Below are positions 1 through 12,400 of a DNA stretch of 64,000 bases, in pieces. The translations under genes and the position numbers were made by a program. Numbering within the stretch: position 1 is the first letter of the stretch; each line of letters begins with the position of its first letter. The notes under the pieces were generated by a model. The model was not told the origin of the DNA. It did no database searches and worked only from the letters and a program-made list of their open reading frames with translations. The stretch lies in the NCBI GenBank assembly GCA_014773175.1, contig VXCM01000943.1:62001-126000 (forward strand), in the 5' to 3' direction. This DNA comes from Lucifuga dentata (taxonomy: Eukaryota > Chordata > Actinopteri > Ophidiiformes > Bythitidae).

Positions 1-2447
1 TGTTTTCCCTTTGATCTGCTTCTGTCCTCAAACATTAATTTCCATAAATCAAACATTATATATATTTAGCACGAGTTGTACTACGATTTAAATAGTTTAC
101 TTGTCACAGGTCCTTTGTCATTTCTGTCTATGAAGGCATTACTGCTTAATGTTTCTTCGAAGTTTATGAGTCAGTGAGAGCAGTTTGATCAGAATTTCAC
201 CAGGGATTGTGCCTTGGTTGCATGACAGCTGGCCTGTTTTTGGCTCAGGCACATAATTTTACCAAAAACTAAGAAATAAGAGGGAAGAAAAACAACCATG
301 TGCACGTCTCACGCTGACAGGTGGGTGCATTGTGCGGAGGTGGTGTCGCATTCCACCGAGAAGTGGAGTAGCTACAGCTGTTTTGAAAAACTGCAGTTAA
401 ACTGAAAAAGAAGGGAGCGTGTGAGGAAGAGAGAGCTATCATCTTCAGCTTCAGTGCCTGACAACTTCAGCGGAGTGTCACTTCAGGAGTCCTGGTTGCC
501 ATCAAGAAAAGGGAAGGGTGCCGCTGAGTTTCAGACGGTGCTGAGCTTCCTGCCTCGCCTGTCACCATCAAACATCCGATGGTTATGACAAGCAAGTCAG
601 CTGATCTTCCTCTGCCTTGCTGACTCGCTCTGCCTGCTCTCAGGCTCTGATCAGGACAGAAGCATCTATACACTAGGTCCTGGAATTTATTCTTCCCTGT
701 ATTCCACATCAGCATGCAGATTAACAGGGGCGATTGTGTGGAGAACTGGCATTATATTCTAAAGACCCACAGGAGGTGTATTCTTTGATCAGACTTAGGA
801 AAAGGCATAAGAGCCTGGTAAATGTTAGCCAAAGCTTAATGAGAATAAGCTCTCCAAAGGAATGGATGTACTGCCATTTTCTCACAGAAGAGGTGGATTA
901 TTTATTTATTTATTCATTTTTAGCATTTACACCACCAGTGAGGGGAGTAACCAAGTACATTTACTCTTTATTTTAACAATTCCATTCGTGCGTCTTTCCA
1001 ATATTTCAGAGGCAAATGTTGTACTCTTTACTCCACTACATTTAAGTGAGTAAGCACTGGCTACTTGCAAATTAAGCAAAAACTCAAAACTCATAACTTG
1101 TTGTTATTGGGCAAAGCCTTGTATTTCGAGCTTGTTTCAGCTTGATGACACAATGACTTTTACACATTATCTCAACAGTTTTACAAAATAAATGAGGTCA
1201 GAGAATTTTCAGTGTGGAGGAGGAGCACGTAATCCTTTAACTGTAGGGTGATCTTGCCAGTTTTGGATGAAAGACTTTGTAGAATGTTAAGGATTTTTAT
1301 TTTTATTGTTTCTTTTTAGAATTTTCAACATTTCATTCCAACCACTCCAGAACTGGAGATACTTTTTCCATCTCCAGATTTGGGGGATTTTCATTGACGA
1401 TGCATTAATGTATACCACATACTTGTTAATGCATCCTGGTGCATACCCAGGTTGGCTGGGTGAATAACTATTTCAACCTTACTTTTTATTTCTTGTGTTT
1501 CTGGGAGCTTGCAAATGGTTTTCTTCATCTTTTACTTACTTTAGTTGAATTGCTGTCAATGTTTTGATAGGAAGGGATCCCAAGCAGAGTCAGTTACGAT
1601 GTTTCATGGCAATTATTGATCTCTGTACTGTACAGTATTGCATACACCAAGAAGAACCCACCCACTCCCTCCTAAGTTTCAACCAGATGTGTACTGGCTA
1701 CTCATCAAAGTAAAGAATGCCAAAAAGCTGGAGAGTTTGGACCCAGTTCTGATTTGGCAATGTTTCAACATTCCCTGTAGCCATTATGACAGTATGGTTT
1801 ATGTAACAGCCAAAAGAGCCAATAAGGATGAGTGATCTGTGACACACAACCCCCCCACCCCACCCCAACCACACACACACACACACACTCGTGTCCCACT
1901 CATACTGCCTGCACAGTGAGGAGAAAGACTGAAAAAGGATACGCTTTTTGTTTTACCAACAGAATCTCCATAATACTTCTGTTTAGATATTAGAGTAAAT
2001 GTTACTACTAAAACTGGTTAAATGTTACTATTAAATTTTTATAATGCTGATGTTTTTCTTGTAAAGGAAGATTTCACCATTGTGGTGTTAATACTATTAC
2101 CTAACTAAAGCGCTTTTACTACCGCTGCTCTGTGGATCTGTTTTATTGATATGCTATAACCAAATGAAGATTGACTTTGGAAATTAATGATATTTATCCA
2201 TTCAAACGCATATGGTCAGAAACACATTTGCAATAAACAGCCTAGGAAAACACAGACTTCAGTGGATTCTCATACATTAGCTAGAGATATTTTGAGATTC
2301 TGATTTTGAAGTGAGAAAATAAGACTTCCAGCATCCTCTTCTGCAGGGGAGATGGTGGATACTGACTTTGGCTTGGAGTTGAGAAAAAAGACACTCACAA
2401 CAGAATGAAAGGAGGTGGAATGTTCTAGGATTCTCTCTGAAATCTCC

Positions 2448-2450
<3 letters not shown>

Positions 2451-2496
<46 letters not shown>

Positions 2497-2510
2497 TCCC
2501 TCCCTCTCTC
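2451..2510. repeat. (CT)n microsatellite
   Basis: About 60 bp of nearly pure CT repeat with one interruption. It generates spurious Arg-Glu reading frames on the minus strand. Confidence 0.95.
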
Positions 2511-2664
2511 CCTTTGCTCCTTCTTCCCCAATGAATGCCTTAGCCCAATCAGAGATAAAAACATTTACATTTCTCTGATGTACTGCACGCTTCTATGCAC
2601 ATTCGCCGGATATTCTGCTTGACTCACTGTGTGCAAGCCTGTATTCTTGTCTGTATGTATTAGT

Positions 2665-2668
<4 letters not shown>

Positions 2669-2718
<50 letters not shown>
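2669..2718. repeat. (GT)n microsatellite
   Basis: An unbroken GT run of about 50 bp, close to the CT repeat upstream. Confidence 0.95.
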
Positions 2719-2721
<3 letters not shown>

Positions 2722-3049
2722 ACCCTTGAAGTATTCTAATTGAAAGCCTGAAGGCACAAATTTTGATGTGACTGCTGCATAATCTGCAACTGCTATGCCA
2801 CGGTAGTTGTGCTCTGTGTATGTGTGTATTTCATTGAAACACACACATCCACACACCAAAGCACTTGAATTGACCCTGTGTCCCTCTGAGCTATTAGTCC
2901 AGTGCTTAATGAGAGGCCCAATATGTATCTCTCGTTTACCATCGTCATGTAATGGCTGTTTTTTTTATTTTTTACTTCATGTGTTTCTCCCATCTTCTTG
3001 CTTCTCACAGTGAGAGAAACTGTGTATGTGCGTGTGCGTTTTCACACGT

Positions 3050-3320
3050 ATCTGCAGAGTGAGGATAGCCCCTTTCCCCCTCAGTAATCTCACTTACCAA
3101 GCGGCTGTTATTGCAATTTATGCTTGGCTCAGCCCGAGAGCCGCTCAGCCTTAATGGTAATTCCTCTTTTCTGCCTTGAGGAGTGTTATAGGTTATAGTT
3201 TCATCACCTCTGCGCTGATTTAACAACTTTCACATTAACAAAATAACTTCATGTCGTGTCCCATGTTTGAGTCACCCTGCACGCTCTTTTCTGGGTATAA
3301 CATAATTAGCATGACTAAGT
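3050..3320. other. Possible conserved non-coding element
   Basis: Non-repetitive, compositionally balanced block with TAAT-type homeodomain cores (CCTTAATGG, CATAATTAGC) and a small imperfect inverted motif around GCGGCT / AGCCGC. It contrasts with the repeats around it. Conservation cannot be tested from one sequence. Confidence 0.25.
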
Positions 3321-3949
3321 GTTGCTCACATTTATCTGTCTGTCTCAAAGGAGAGATTCTAAGGCTTGTAATGATGCCAAATATCAATGCCGTCATGTTC
3401 AAAGTGTAATTTTGTGTTACATGTTTTTACTTACTTTTATTATCTATATAGTTACTGCTGCACAATCCATCTCGATAATTTTTCCAGTCTTTGTATTTGA
3501 ATAATCCTCTTGTCTGTTTTTCTCTTTAATATTTTTATTATTTGCACTCTTTCAAATGTTTTTACTGCATTTTTGTCTGTTATGTTTTTTTGTCTGTCTG
3601 AAAAGTGTTATACAAACAAACTTGCTTTGCCTTCTATTATCCTACAACAGTTTTCTGAATCATTTCAGTGCTAGAGGGCACTCAGAGAGCGCAAACCTCC
3701 CCCAAGACCTCACAGTTCACTGATTTCAATATAGAGCTAGACTTTTACCATCAGTATACTGACATCAGATTTAGAATGCAGGTTCATGGTATTGCAGGCA
3801 TCTCCTGGATCTGTATCCGTAACTGTACTGTTTGAAAATACGTCAAAACTATTTCATACTGCTGAGTCAGCACCATGTTAGCGACACCATGTTGGTGGTA
3901 GCTGCACGTTTTATTTGCTTAAGTTCTGTGATGCCACAAATGTGATCCC

Positions 3950-4275
3950 TTTCTATTTATAATTAGGATCAGGATCAACATCTGGATCAGGGCTAATTTG
4001 CATCTATTGACACAACATCATAGTATGTATTGAATTTTTTTTTTTTTTTGAGACTGTTTTAATAGTTTTTGATAAATTGGCAAAAATGTCAACAAATTGC
4101 AGTGTTAAAGAAAGTGAAAATTCCTGTATCTCTATCCCTATTTTGATCTATCTCAAAATCTTCCCTCACCAAAGTTCCACCAAATACAAAGTTTCATTGA
4201 AATGTCTTTATTGTTTTTTGAGGCATTCTGCTAACAGAAATGCTGGTGAAAACATAACCTCCTTGCTTGCAGCAA
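3950..4275. repeat. Decayed dispersed fish repeat ending in AACATAACCTCCTTG
   Basis: The right end (TTTTTTGAGGCATTCTGCTAACAG ... ACATAACCTCCTTG) matches in inverse orientation the start of the repeat at 24150 (CCAAGGAGGTTATGTTTTCACC). This is a widespread old repeat type in fish genomes. I cannot assign its class. Confidence 0.5.
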
Positions 4276-7200
4276 TTGCACTTAATTATAAAAAAATCTT
4301 GAAACAAGTTGCTTTGTATTGGTTAAACTAAACTCATTAATCTCACAATTTTATTCAGAATAAGGACTTTTCTCACTCATCAATAGACAGGAATGAATGT
4401 ATCTTCATTGTGTTTTTCTGAAAACCTTTCATGTTTTTGAGAGCCAAGGTATGGCAGTATGCTAACAGTGGTATGGCTTGTTATAGATCATATGGATTAT
4501 AAGAATCAGAATAGAAACAACTCATCAACTCTCCATTGTATTTGACCAACAGGATGTAGATACAGAGACATTTATAGGAATTTGAAAAGCTGTAGAAGCC
4601 AAAAAATGACGCCTTTGCAGCTGTTTACTGTGCTTGCAGATTATGGTCTTATTGTAATAATGCTGAAATGTTACATCAACATCATATCTCCAGAAACAAA
4701 GAGGAATAATAGAAGCAGATGAGGGCAGCAACTGGAGGGCAGTTTTTTTTTTTGTGTGTGTGTTTATAAAGCACCGTGATGCAGTGCAGTGAGGAGTAAC
4801 TGCTCCTATGTGGTGGCATTGAGTGGCATTGAGCTTTGGAAGCCATATTAGCATTTTATAAAGAAGGAAGCAGTTCATTTCATTCCATGGCCATGGAGAG
4901 ACTGCACTTCTCTATGAACTAGGATTATTAACTGAGAAGAAACAGTTCTCTTATCTGGTTCTGATATTGTTTTAAGCTGCAGGGGTGGTGAAGAGAGCAC
5001 ACTCGTGACTGTAGAGTGAAAAAAAAAAAAAAAAANAAAAAAAAAAAAAAAACACAAAGCATTTAGTGCGTCTTGATAAGTTTTTGTTTTGACAGACAAG
5101 ACAGATTTACTGACAGGCAAACAAACACCGCTCAAACTTCGATTTTTTTTATTTTTTTAAATTTTGTTTTTCAGAATTACATAAAAGACCGTGCTCAAAT
5201 TAGATCACCCCGGAAGGTACGGGCGTGATGTGCTGTGAGCTTGTGAGGACGTTTCAAACTGCCTCCACTGCCCATCCCACTCCCCAGCATCAAAGCTCAG
5301 CAGACACTGTTTGAAATTCATTGAAAGCATTGGATTAATAATGCAGAAAGAGAAGCAGAGAAAAGAGGACACATAGCACGATGCCTTCTCGACTCCTTGG
5401 TTATTAAAGCATGGAAACCTTTCTGACACGACCAAATGGGAAACCTTTGAACAAGAAGGAAATAGCTACTTTTGAGGTAAAAGTAGCTGAAGCTGAATCC
5501 TCAGGAGGCCACCAGGTACAAGGTACCTAAATGAAACCATTTCCTTTCTGTGTTTCCACAGTTCACCAAGTCCCCAGTGCTTCATTTTGAATTTGAGCTG
5601 AGATTCAGTCTGAAATATTCAATTAAAATACAACAGAGTAAAAATAGTACATTTCATTTGTGTAGCACTTTTGTTAACAGAGTTCACATAGTGGCTTCCA
5701 AAAAACAAAACAAAAAGATAATCAGGTAATGGTAAGGTTTCATGAAAAGAACAATCCTGTCAACTGGAAAAGGAAAAATTATTTTAAAAGATACTTTTAT
5801 TGTGACAAAAGATAGATGAAAAAAAAAAAGGTTGGGAAGGGGGCGCACACAAGATGCCCCCACCCCCCAGGGCTGACAGGTGCTTAGTGCGCAGCACAAC
5901 CAAAATCAGATCAGTGATAAAAATGAAAAATTAAAAAAAAATTATATGTTAGAAGAAGAATAACAAAGCAGTTTAAAGTCCGCCAAAGTGGTATGTTACC
6001 ATGGAGATGAGCAGAGAGCACACAGTGCTTATGTTACTCCCAGGAACACTATGCAGAGAAATTAATGGAATCACATGACTAGAAGTCCTATTATCCACTA
6101 AGTATCCAAAACAATAAACACACTATGAAGGAAACCTGAAAGGAATCTAATGGGAGGTTAAATATTAGAATGCACATAGAAAAATATGCACATACTTCAC
6201 ATGATAATATGCATTGAATACACATATACACAGACTTTATAGTTATATACCTCTATAAACATGCATGTACACATTAAGCACATACAAATGCAAATGTGTG
6301 CACATGCACAAGCACATACGTGAAGATACACACATACATACTGTATATGAACAGAAAAATACACAACATAGATTTACAATATGTGTGCATACATAAAACT
6401 AGATAATGCATCTAAATATGCACATGCATGTAACAAAAAGAAAATTAGCTCAATAAAAAAACAAAACAATGGAACAAAGACACAACAGTGACAACATTAC
6501 ACAAAATGAAAAGTAGTGACAACAATTTTATAACTGAAAATCAAATTAACAAATCAAAAGCTAACTTAGAAAAGTGAGTTTTAAGAAGTTGTTTGTTAGA
6601 GCCCAAAAAGCAATAGTACTTCTTTTTCCTTTTATTCTTAATTTGGAACTAGGAGAGTCAGATAAAAACTATGCCCAGTGATCTGAGATTCGCCCTGACT
6701 CCTGCATGGTTTACTTTAGAAGTAGTCAATAAAATCTTCAATCAACAAAGTAAATGTTCACCAGTGAAAGAGGGCTGAGACTGGAGTTGTGTTGCCTGGT
6801 TGCTTTCAGAACCGGCTCCTCCTTGTAGTGTTCGTATTGCCAAGATAATAAACTCAGAGGGCATTTCAAGGTGAAGGTGTTCAGTTACTGCTGAGTTACA
6901 TGAGTCTGGACAAACATTTGGAAAATCTGCAGACTGTAAGTTAAGATGCTGCAGTCCCACTTTTTTTTCCAGGAACAGAATAGGCAGCCAGAGAGCTGAT
7001 TCTGGTCATTTGTCTTCCCTGTGCCAAAGTTTGTATTAGTATGTCTTAACTGCAGAGGGAAGTATCGATCTGCTTTGCCTCTCCTCCTCTCTATTCATTG
7101 TTCTTTCCTGTTCGAAAAAAAAAAAAAAATCCTCCAACCAAGCTGTGCATTGGGCGTATGGACACACCAGCTGACAACTTGCCTGCCCTCTATCCAGCTG

Positions 7201-8484
7201 GTAATAAGATATGAAAGTTGATGAAGAGGAGGGTGATACTGTGAGGGTGTTTTTTTTTTTNTTTTTTTTTTTTTTTTTCCAAGCACACAAACACTCCTGA
7301 TTGAAAATGAAAAAAGACTGTAGAATGATTGCATGGGGACTCTCAAACCTCAAACCGGCTCTAACATCGTATGTGGTTTCAGACCACAGACTCTGAATCC
7401 ATGAGCATGACACGCTGTGTTGCTAACAGCATCAATTTTAGCTCACTTACTTGTTTGGACTTGTTTGGAAAGTTACATACAGTAGAGGAGCAGGCTGCCA
7501 GTTTGAACGTTTAATGCATGTTGAATTAATGTTTCTAGGGCTTGTGGCAGTGACAGAGTGTTTGACTTTGTTTTTTCATTCTTGTTGTGGCTGTAAAAAT
7601 CAATGGGCCACCAAGTCGGACCCAAACATAGCATAAGGACATGAATTATTAGAGGAGTGGCTAATGCTGAATTAGCATAACTAAATATGGTGGAGTATTT
7701 CATGTTATCATGTTTATGGCCACAGTATCACAGAACACCTTTCTGAATGGTCTTTGTAGTCTGCAGTTATTTATTGGAACACCACACTGTATAGAATTAT
7801 TATTGCTGGTAATGTAATTGTGAGCATTGTATAACCATATTTTATGTATTAGAAAGTTCATACCCATTAAATCCTTATTTTTTCTTACTCGACACACTTT
7901 TTTTTTTTTTTTTTTTTTACTAGAAACTAATAATACATAGAATTAAAAAAAATTCAACATTTTAACTTTTGCAACAACACCTCTCTTCAATGGCACCCAA
8001 ACATTTCATGATTAATAATAGGAGGCTAACAATCTTTGTCACTCCATCGTTTCCTCCCTTTCTTCACTCTTCTCCTGCTCCATTATCACGTGGCTTTCCC
8101 GTGCTCTGCTGCCTGCTGCATATTAAAAGCACAAGTGTAATATGATTCTAAGAATAGCCTTATCTAATGTGCTCATTGTGATAGAATGTCACTTCTGTAC
8201 TCTTCTCTAAGGCAATATCTGCTTTACACGTTTCACACCTTTAATGCTGTCGCTACCTGCAGCACCAAGATTGAATTCTGCAGACTCTGCAGACTATCCA
8301 CTATATATATGTCCATATTTAGAATAATCTAAGGGCAATTATTTGTTACACACCTTAAACACTTTATACATATATGTGTAACTGGCACATTAGCTGTGAT
8401 ATATTAAGATGAGATAGTTAATATATTGTTATTTGCATTAAACATCAGAAGAATAGGAAATGTATATACATTATATATTCTCTT

Positions 8485-8491
<7 letters not shown>

Positions 8492-8537
<46 letters not shown>
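8492..8537. repeat. (CA)n microsatellite
   Basis: An unbroken run of CA dinucleotides of about 46 bp. Confidence 0.95.
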
Positions 8538-8538
<1 letters not shown>

Positions 8539-9204
8539 GGGGTTATTTCTCTGAAGATTAGTGTGTAATTTCAGTGTAATAAGAGCAAAGGGGTCATGGT
8601 AATATTGCACAGCAAAAGCATACAAACATCTGTAGGATAATCAAATTTGAATGTTTCTGCATTTGTATTTAGGATGTAATGGCTACATTATATCAGCTAA
8701 GTGTGGCTGTGTCACTTCAGTATTTTACCGTGGGTGTGCCATTAGATTATGCAAATACCACATCCATGTACTATATTTCAAAACAAACTTAGTCAACTGC
8801 TTTGGTTCATTAAAAAAAAAAAAAAGATTCCCTTATGACCTCTGTAGTACTGCAATGGCAAACCATAGGAAGCAGCAATACCTCGGGTATTATGTCATAC
8901 AGTGCCAATGTCTTTAGGCCTTTGTGGTGTCACAGAGCCTCAGCCTGCAGGGTCTCCTCTGCCTGCCACAGCTGACAGGAAGAGATCCCACCAGCTAAAG
9001 AACTCCACAGTGGGACCTTAAGACAGCTTGCTAGCAGATTAGATGGGGACTCTCAGTACATGTCAGAGCAATCAGGAGGACAGGGCTTAATTAGAAAAGT
9101 GCAGCAGCATATATCCAGCTCCAGATTGTCTAGTTGGAAAAGAAACCATGGTGCAAAAGAATTGACTGCTTTCTTTCTGTTCTTTTTTTATTTTTGCTTT
9201 GCAG

Positions 9205-9256
9205 AGACAAGGATCTGGAGCAGCTGCTGCCAATACCAAAACAACTGGAGGACAAG
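9205..9256 (+). CDS. pcp4: pcp4 coding exon 2
   Basis: A T-rich tract ending in GCAG precedes the exon, and a GTAAAA donor follows CAAG at 9256. It starts in phase 0 with Arg-Gln-Gly and ends after the first base of an Asp codon. The encoded segment is the low-complexity, poorly conserved N-terminal linker (Ala, Thr, Gly rich). Confidence 0.9.
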
Positions 9257-9441
9257 GTAAAAAAACAAAAAAACAAACATTGTAGAAACTTTAAGATCAG
9301 TGATTTGTATGAGTATATTATACTTTAAAACATTCAACTTTATAGTTTCCATTTGCATCAGCAGTTCTATGCTTGAGCTATTCATCACATTTATAGTAGG
9401 CCCTAAATGAAGCAAGGAGTAAGCATTTTAAACCATGGATT

Positions 9442-9485
<44 letters not shown>

Positions 9486-12400
9486 TGACAGTAGCTTTTG
9501 AAGGATAGTTGCCCTGAGAGCTACAAAACACACACACACACACAGCAGCTGACCTCAGGGTTTTCCATCAAATTCCATCACAGTCTAACAAGAGTTCAAA
9601 GTGTAATGTCATGCTTGACACGACATGCAGAATGTTTCATAACAAGATTCTGAATTACTTCATTTTTCATTTGGATTGCCTTCTACATCTCTGCCTTACG
9701 TCGTACCCTAAAGGCATGACTCATATGAGAGCTGTGGCATTAATTGTGATGTTGGGCACAAAAGAAATATCCAGAGGAATTTTAAGCACATGTGCCTGCA
9801 ACTTTGCTAATAGAGTTTGGTGTGTTTCACAGAGTATATATATATCTATATATAGATATATATATATCTATATATCTATAGATATATATATATATATATT
9901 TATACAGTATATATATCTTTACGGTGTTCTCATATATCATTTGCAAAAGCTGAGGATTGTTTTGATGCCACTCGGGTTTAATGTCCTGACTCAGCTGATA
10001 AGACAATATAGACACAGAGACAAACCACAGATGACCACCAGTTTCTGTAAAACCATGTGATAAATGCCTCCCTGAACACACAAGATAGATTGTCACCATC
10101 AGTTTAGTCCTGGGGGAAATAAAGACTTGGAGGGAAAATGAATAACAGCTCCATGCATCAAGTGCATTGCATTACAAATCATATTTATTGTTGAGCTTTC
10201 TGTCATTAAACCTATCACAGCAAAGCAAATAAAGGCCTTAACAAGAAAACTAATATCGTCCCTGCTTTCTCTTGGCTGTCCATTACAAACCCTCTCCACA
10301 TCTTAGCATAGACAACAACTATTTGGATGGAATCAAGAGAAGAATCTGTCAGGATTTTATGAGATAAAGTTTAACTTGCAGAGTTATTTATGCAGTTGTA
10401 TGGATGATTATTTCATCAAAAAAAGGAGCCAATATAGAAATATTAGAATGAAAGACTATTTAATGTATGTGCACAATTTATTTTGCATCAAATGAAAGTT
10501 ATTTTAAAGAACACTGAGAAATTGCTTAATTATTTCTGAAAAATTGACTTTCTGCAGATGGTGTGTTTTCCTTTGACAACAGCTCCTAAACCGATGAGCT
10601 CAACCGTGAAATTAGCCTTGTTCATTTGATTATTAGCTAGACATTGCAAATACACTACACAAATTAGTTTTAATGAACAATGATTCATTGTGTGAACCTT
10701 TTTTTTTTTTTTTTTTTAAGTATATCCAGGTTGGATCAGTGAGGTTCCAGTGTATTTCCATTAGACTGGTGTTCAAAGCCGTAATTAAATTGCTAAGATG
10801 CAGAAAGTGAAAAGCATTTAAGAACTGTTTTAGTGGTCTGGTAATAAAGAGCCTATTGTCAGGTCTGTCTGAGATTCAAATTCTCATACAGATGATGGTG
10901 TATTTATTAAAACAGTCCGATATTCTAGATGCAAGTCCAGGATTTAGATTGTTAGATAGTGAAAAGTCTGAGCGTAACACAGATTTGACATGAGTTTGAG
11001 CAGCCTGTGTAATAGAAATACTGTTTTTTTATTGCTTTGTAGAGTGGTTGCATTTACCTTTTAGGCTGTGGATACCCAGAAGTGAAAGTGTTTAGATAAA
11101 CCCTTAGAATCTACAAGTTGTAGTTATATGAAACAGCCCGGTTAAAGGAGGTTCCTTTGATTTTTTAAAAAAATTTCATAAACAGTGAATCTCAAAGAAA
11201 GACAAATGATCAATCTTAATCGATTGTATCTACAGTTTAATTAAAGCTTCTTTTACACCCTGCATTAAAATGCAAATAGTGCATCTGAATAGATTGTCTG
11301 GATAATGACATCCAATGTTTGGAAAAGCATTTAGACCATACATTAAAAGCATTCTCATTATCTGGATTCTGCCTGCGCTGTGATTGGATATCAGTGCGCA
11401 AGTCAATACCTCTTCAAAGTTCAGTGCTTCCTCTCTGCTGCATCGATGAGCTTCATTATAAAATCTATATTTTTTGCATGGGCTGTCACTGCCCAAATTC
11501 CAGGTGCAGGTACCTAGTCACAGCAAGACAACTCACAATTCAAACTAACTTTATTAATAAGAGCTAGCAGAGCTGAAAACATGAGTAGGGCTGATATTAT
11601 CTCATGAATATCCGATAGCTGTACTAATTTTTGTTTTACACCTGGCCAGTTCTGACAGCCTTATAATGTCTGGCAGATCAGATTGCTTTCTGATTGCAGT
11701 ACATTCTGCACACATTTACACTTCACATTTTTCTTATTAGGAGAACATACGTGGATACAGATTGTATTTTAATGCAAGGTGAGAATGGGTCAGTAGTTTC
11801 AGGTGTGTAAGGATGTTAAAGCATCAATGCATTTCAGTGCATTGATTCTAGAACAGAAAGCTAAGTGAATCAAAATGAAAATTTTGAATAAATTATAATT
11901 GATTCAAATAGATTCAGATTTTTTAAAAACTGAAACACTACCACTACGACAGTTAACTGTTATTTACATACTGGTGGCTAAGAAATACCATAAAGCTTAT
12001 GGTGTTGGATTTAGGCTAAAAAAAAACAAAAAAACAAACTGTTAAAATGAAACTATTTTATTGAGCAGCTTTCATTTGAATCCAAAATTTGAGCTTAAAA
12101 TGGTCATCTCCTTCTCAGAACTTTAGTGCCTTTAAGTTCTGTATGTATTTAATTGCTGTATACTGACACATTTTACAATTTAAATCAGCGGAGCTGTTAT
12201 ACATTTTGGAAGAAAGTAATTTGATAAATCAAACTGTAGCAATAGACTGAGATTTGATGATCCATCGCTTTAGATTAATTGACATACATGTCACATAATT
12301 TATGAGCGGAGGAAGCTGTAAAGTCTCAGCTCAGGACCCCATGTGAAAAAATAAATCACCCTGTTAAATGCAGCAACATTATTCACCTGCAGCAATTAAT

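Larger units (their letters stand above)
1..9204. other. Sequence left of pcp4 exon 2 (pcp4 intron 1 and/or upstream DNA)
   Basis: No coding exon could be supported here. The stretch holds microsatellites, decayed fish repeats and poly-A/T runs, two of them interrupted by a single N (5036, 7261). Positions 300-700 are richer in G+C than their surroundings, but I see no credible exon there. pcp4 exon 1 should end in a very short coding part (Met-Ser-Glu in mammals) followed by GT. I found no ATG-Ser-Glu directly followed by a donor, so exon 1 probably lies outside the window. Confidence 0.6.

Noticed and set aside
467..715. 82-residue minus-strand ORF in the G+C-richer start of the window
   Set aside because: No homology recognised; low-complexity composition.
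2277..2564. Arg/Glu-rich minus-strand ORF
   Set aside because: It is produced by the (CT)n microsatellite.
9060..9260. An ORF starting Met-Ser-Glu just upstream of pcp4 exon 2, as a possible first coding exon
   Set aside because: No GT donor follows Met-Ser-Glu, and the frame runs into intron sequence, not the RQGSG frame of exon 2.
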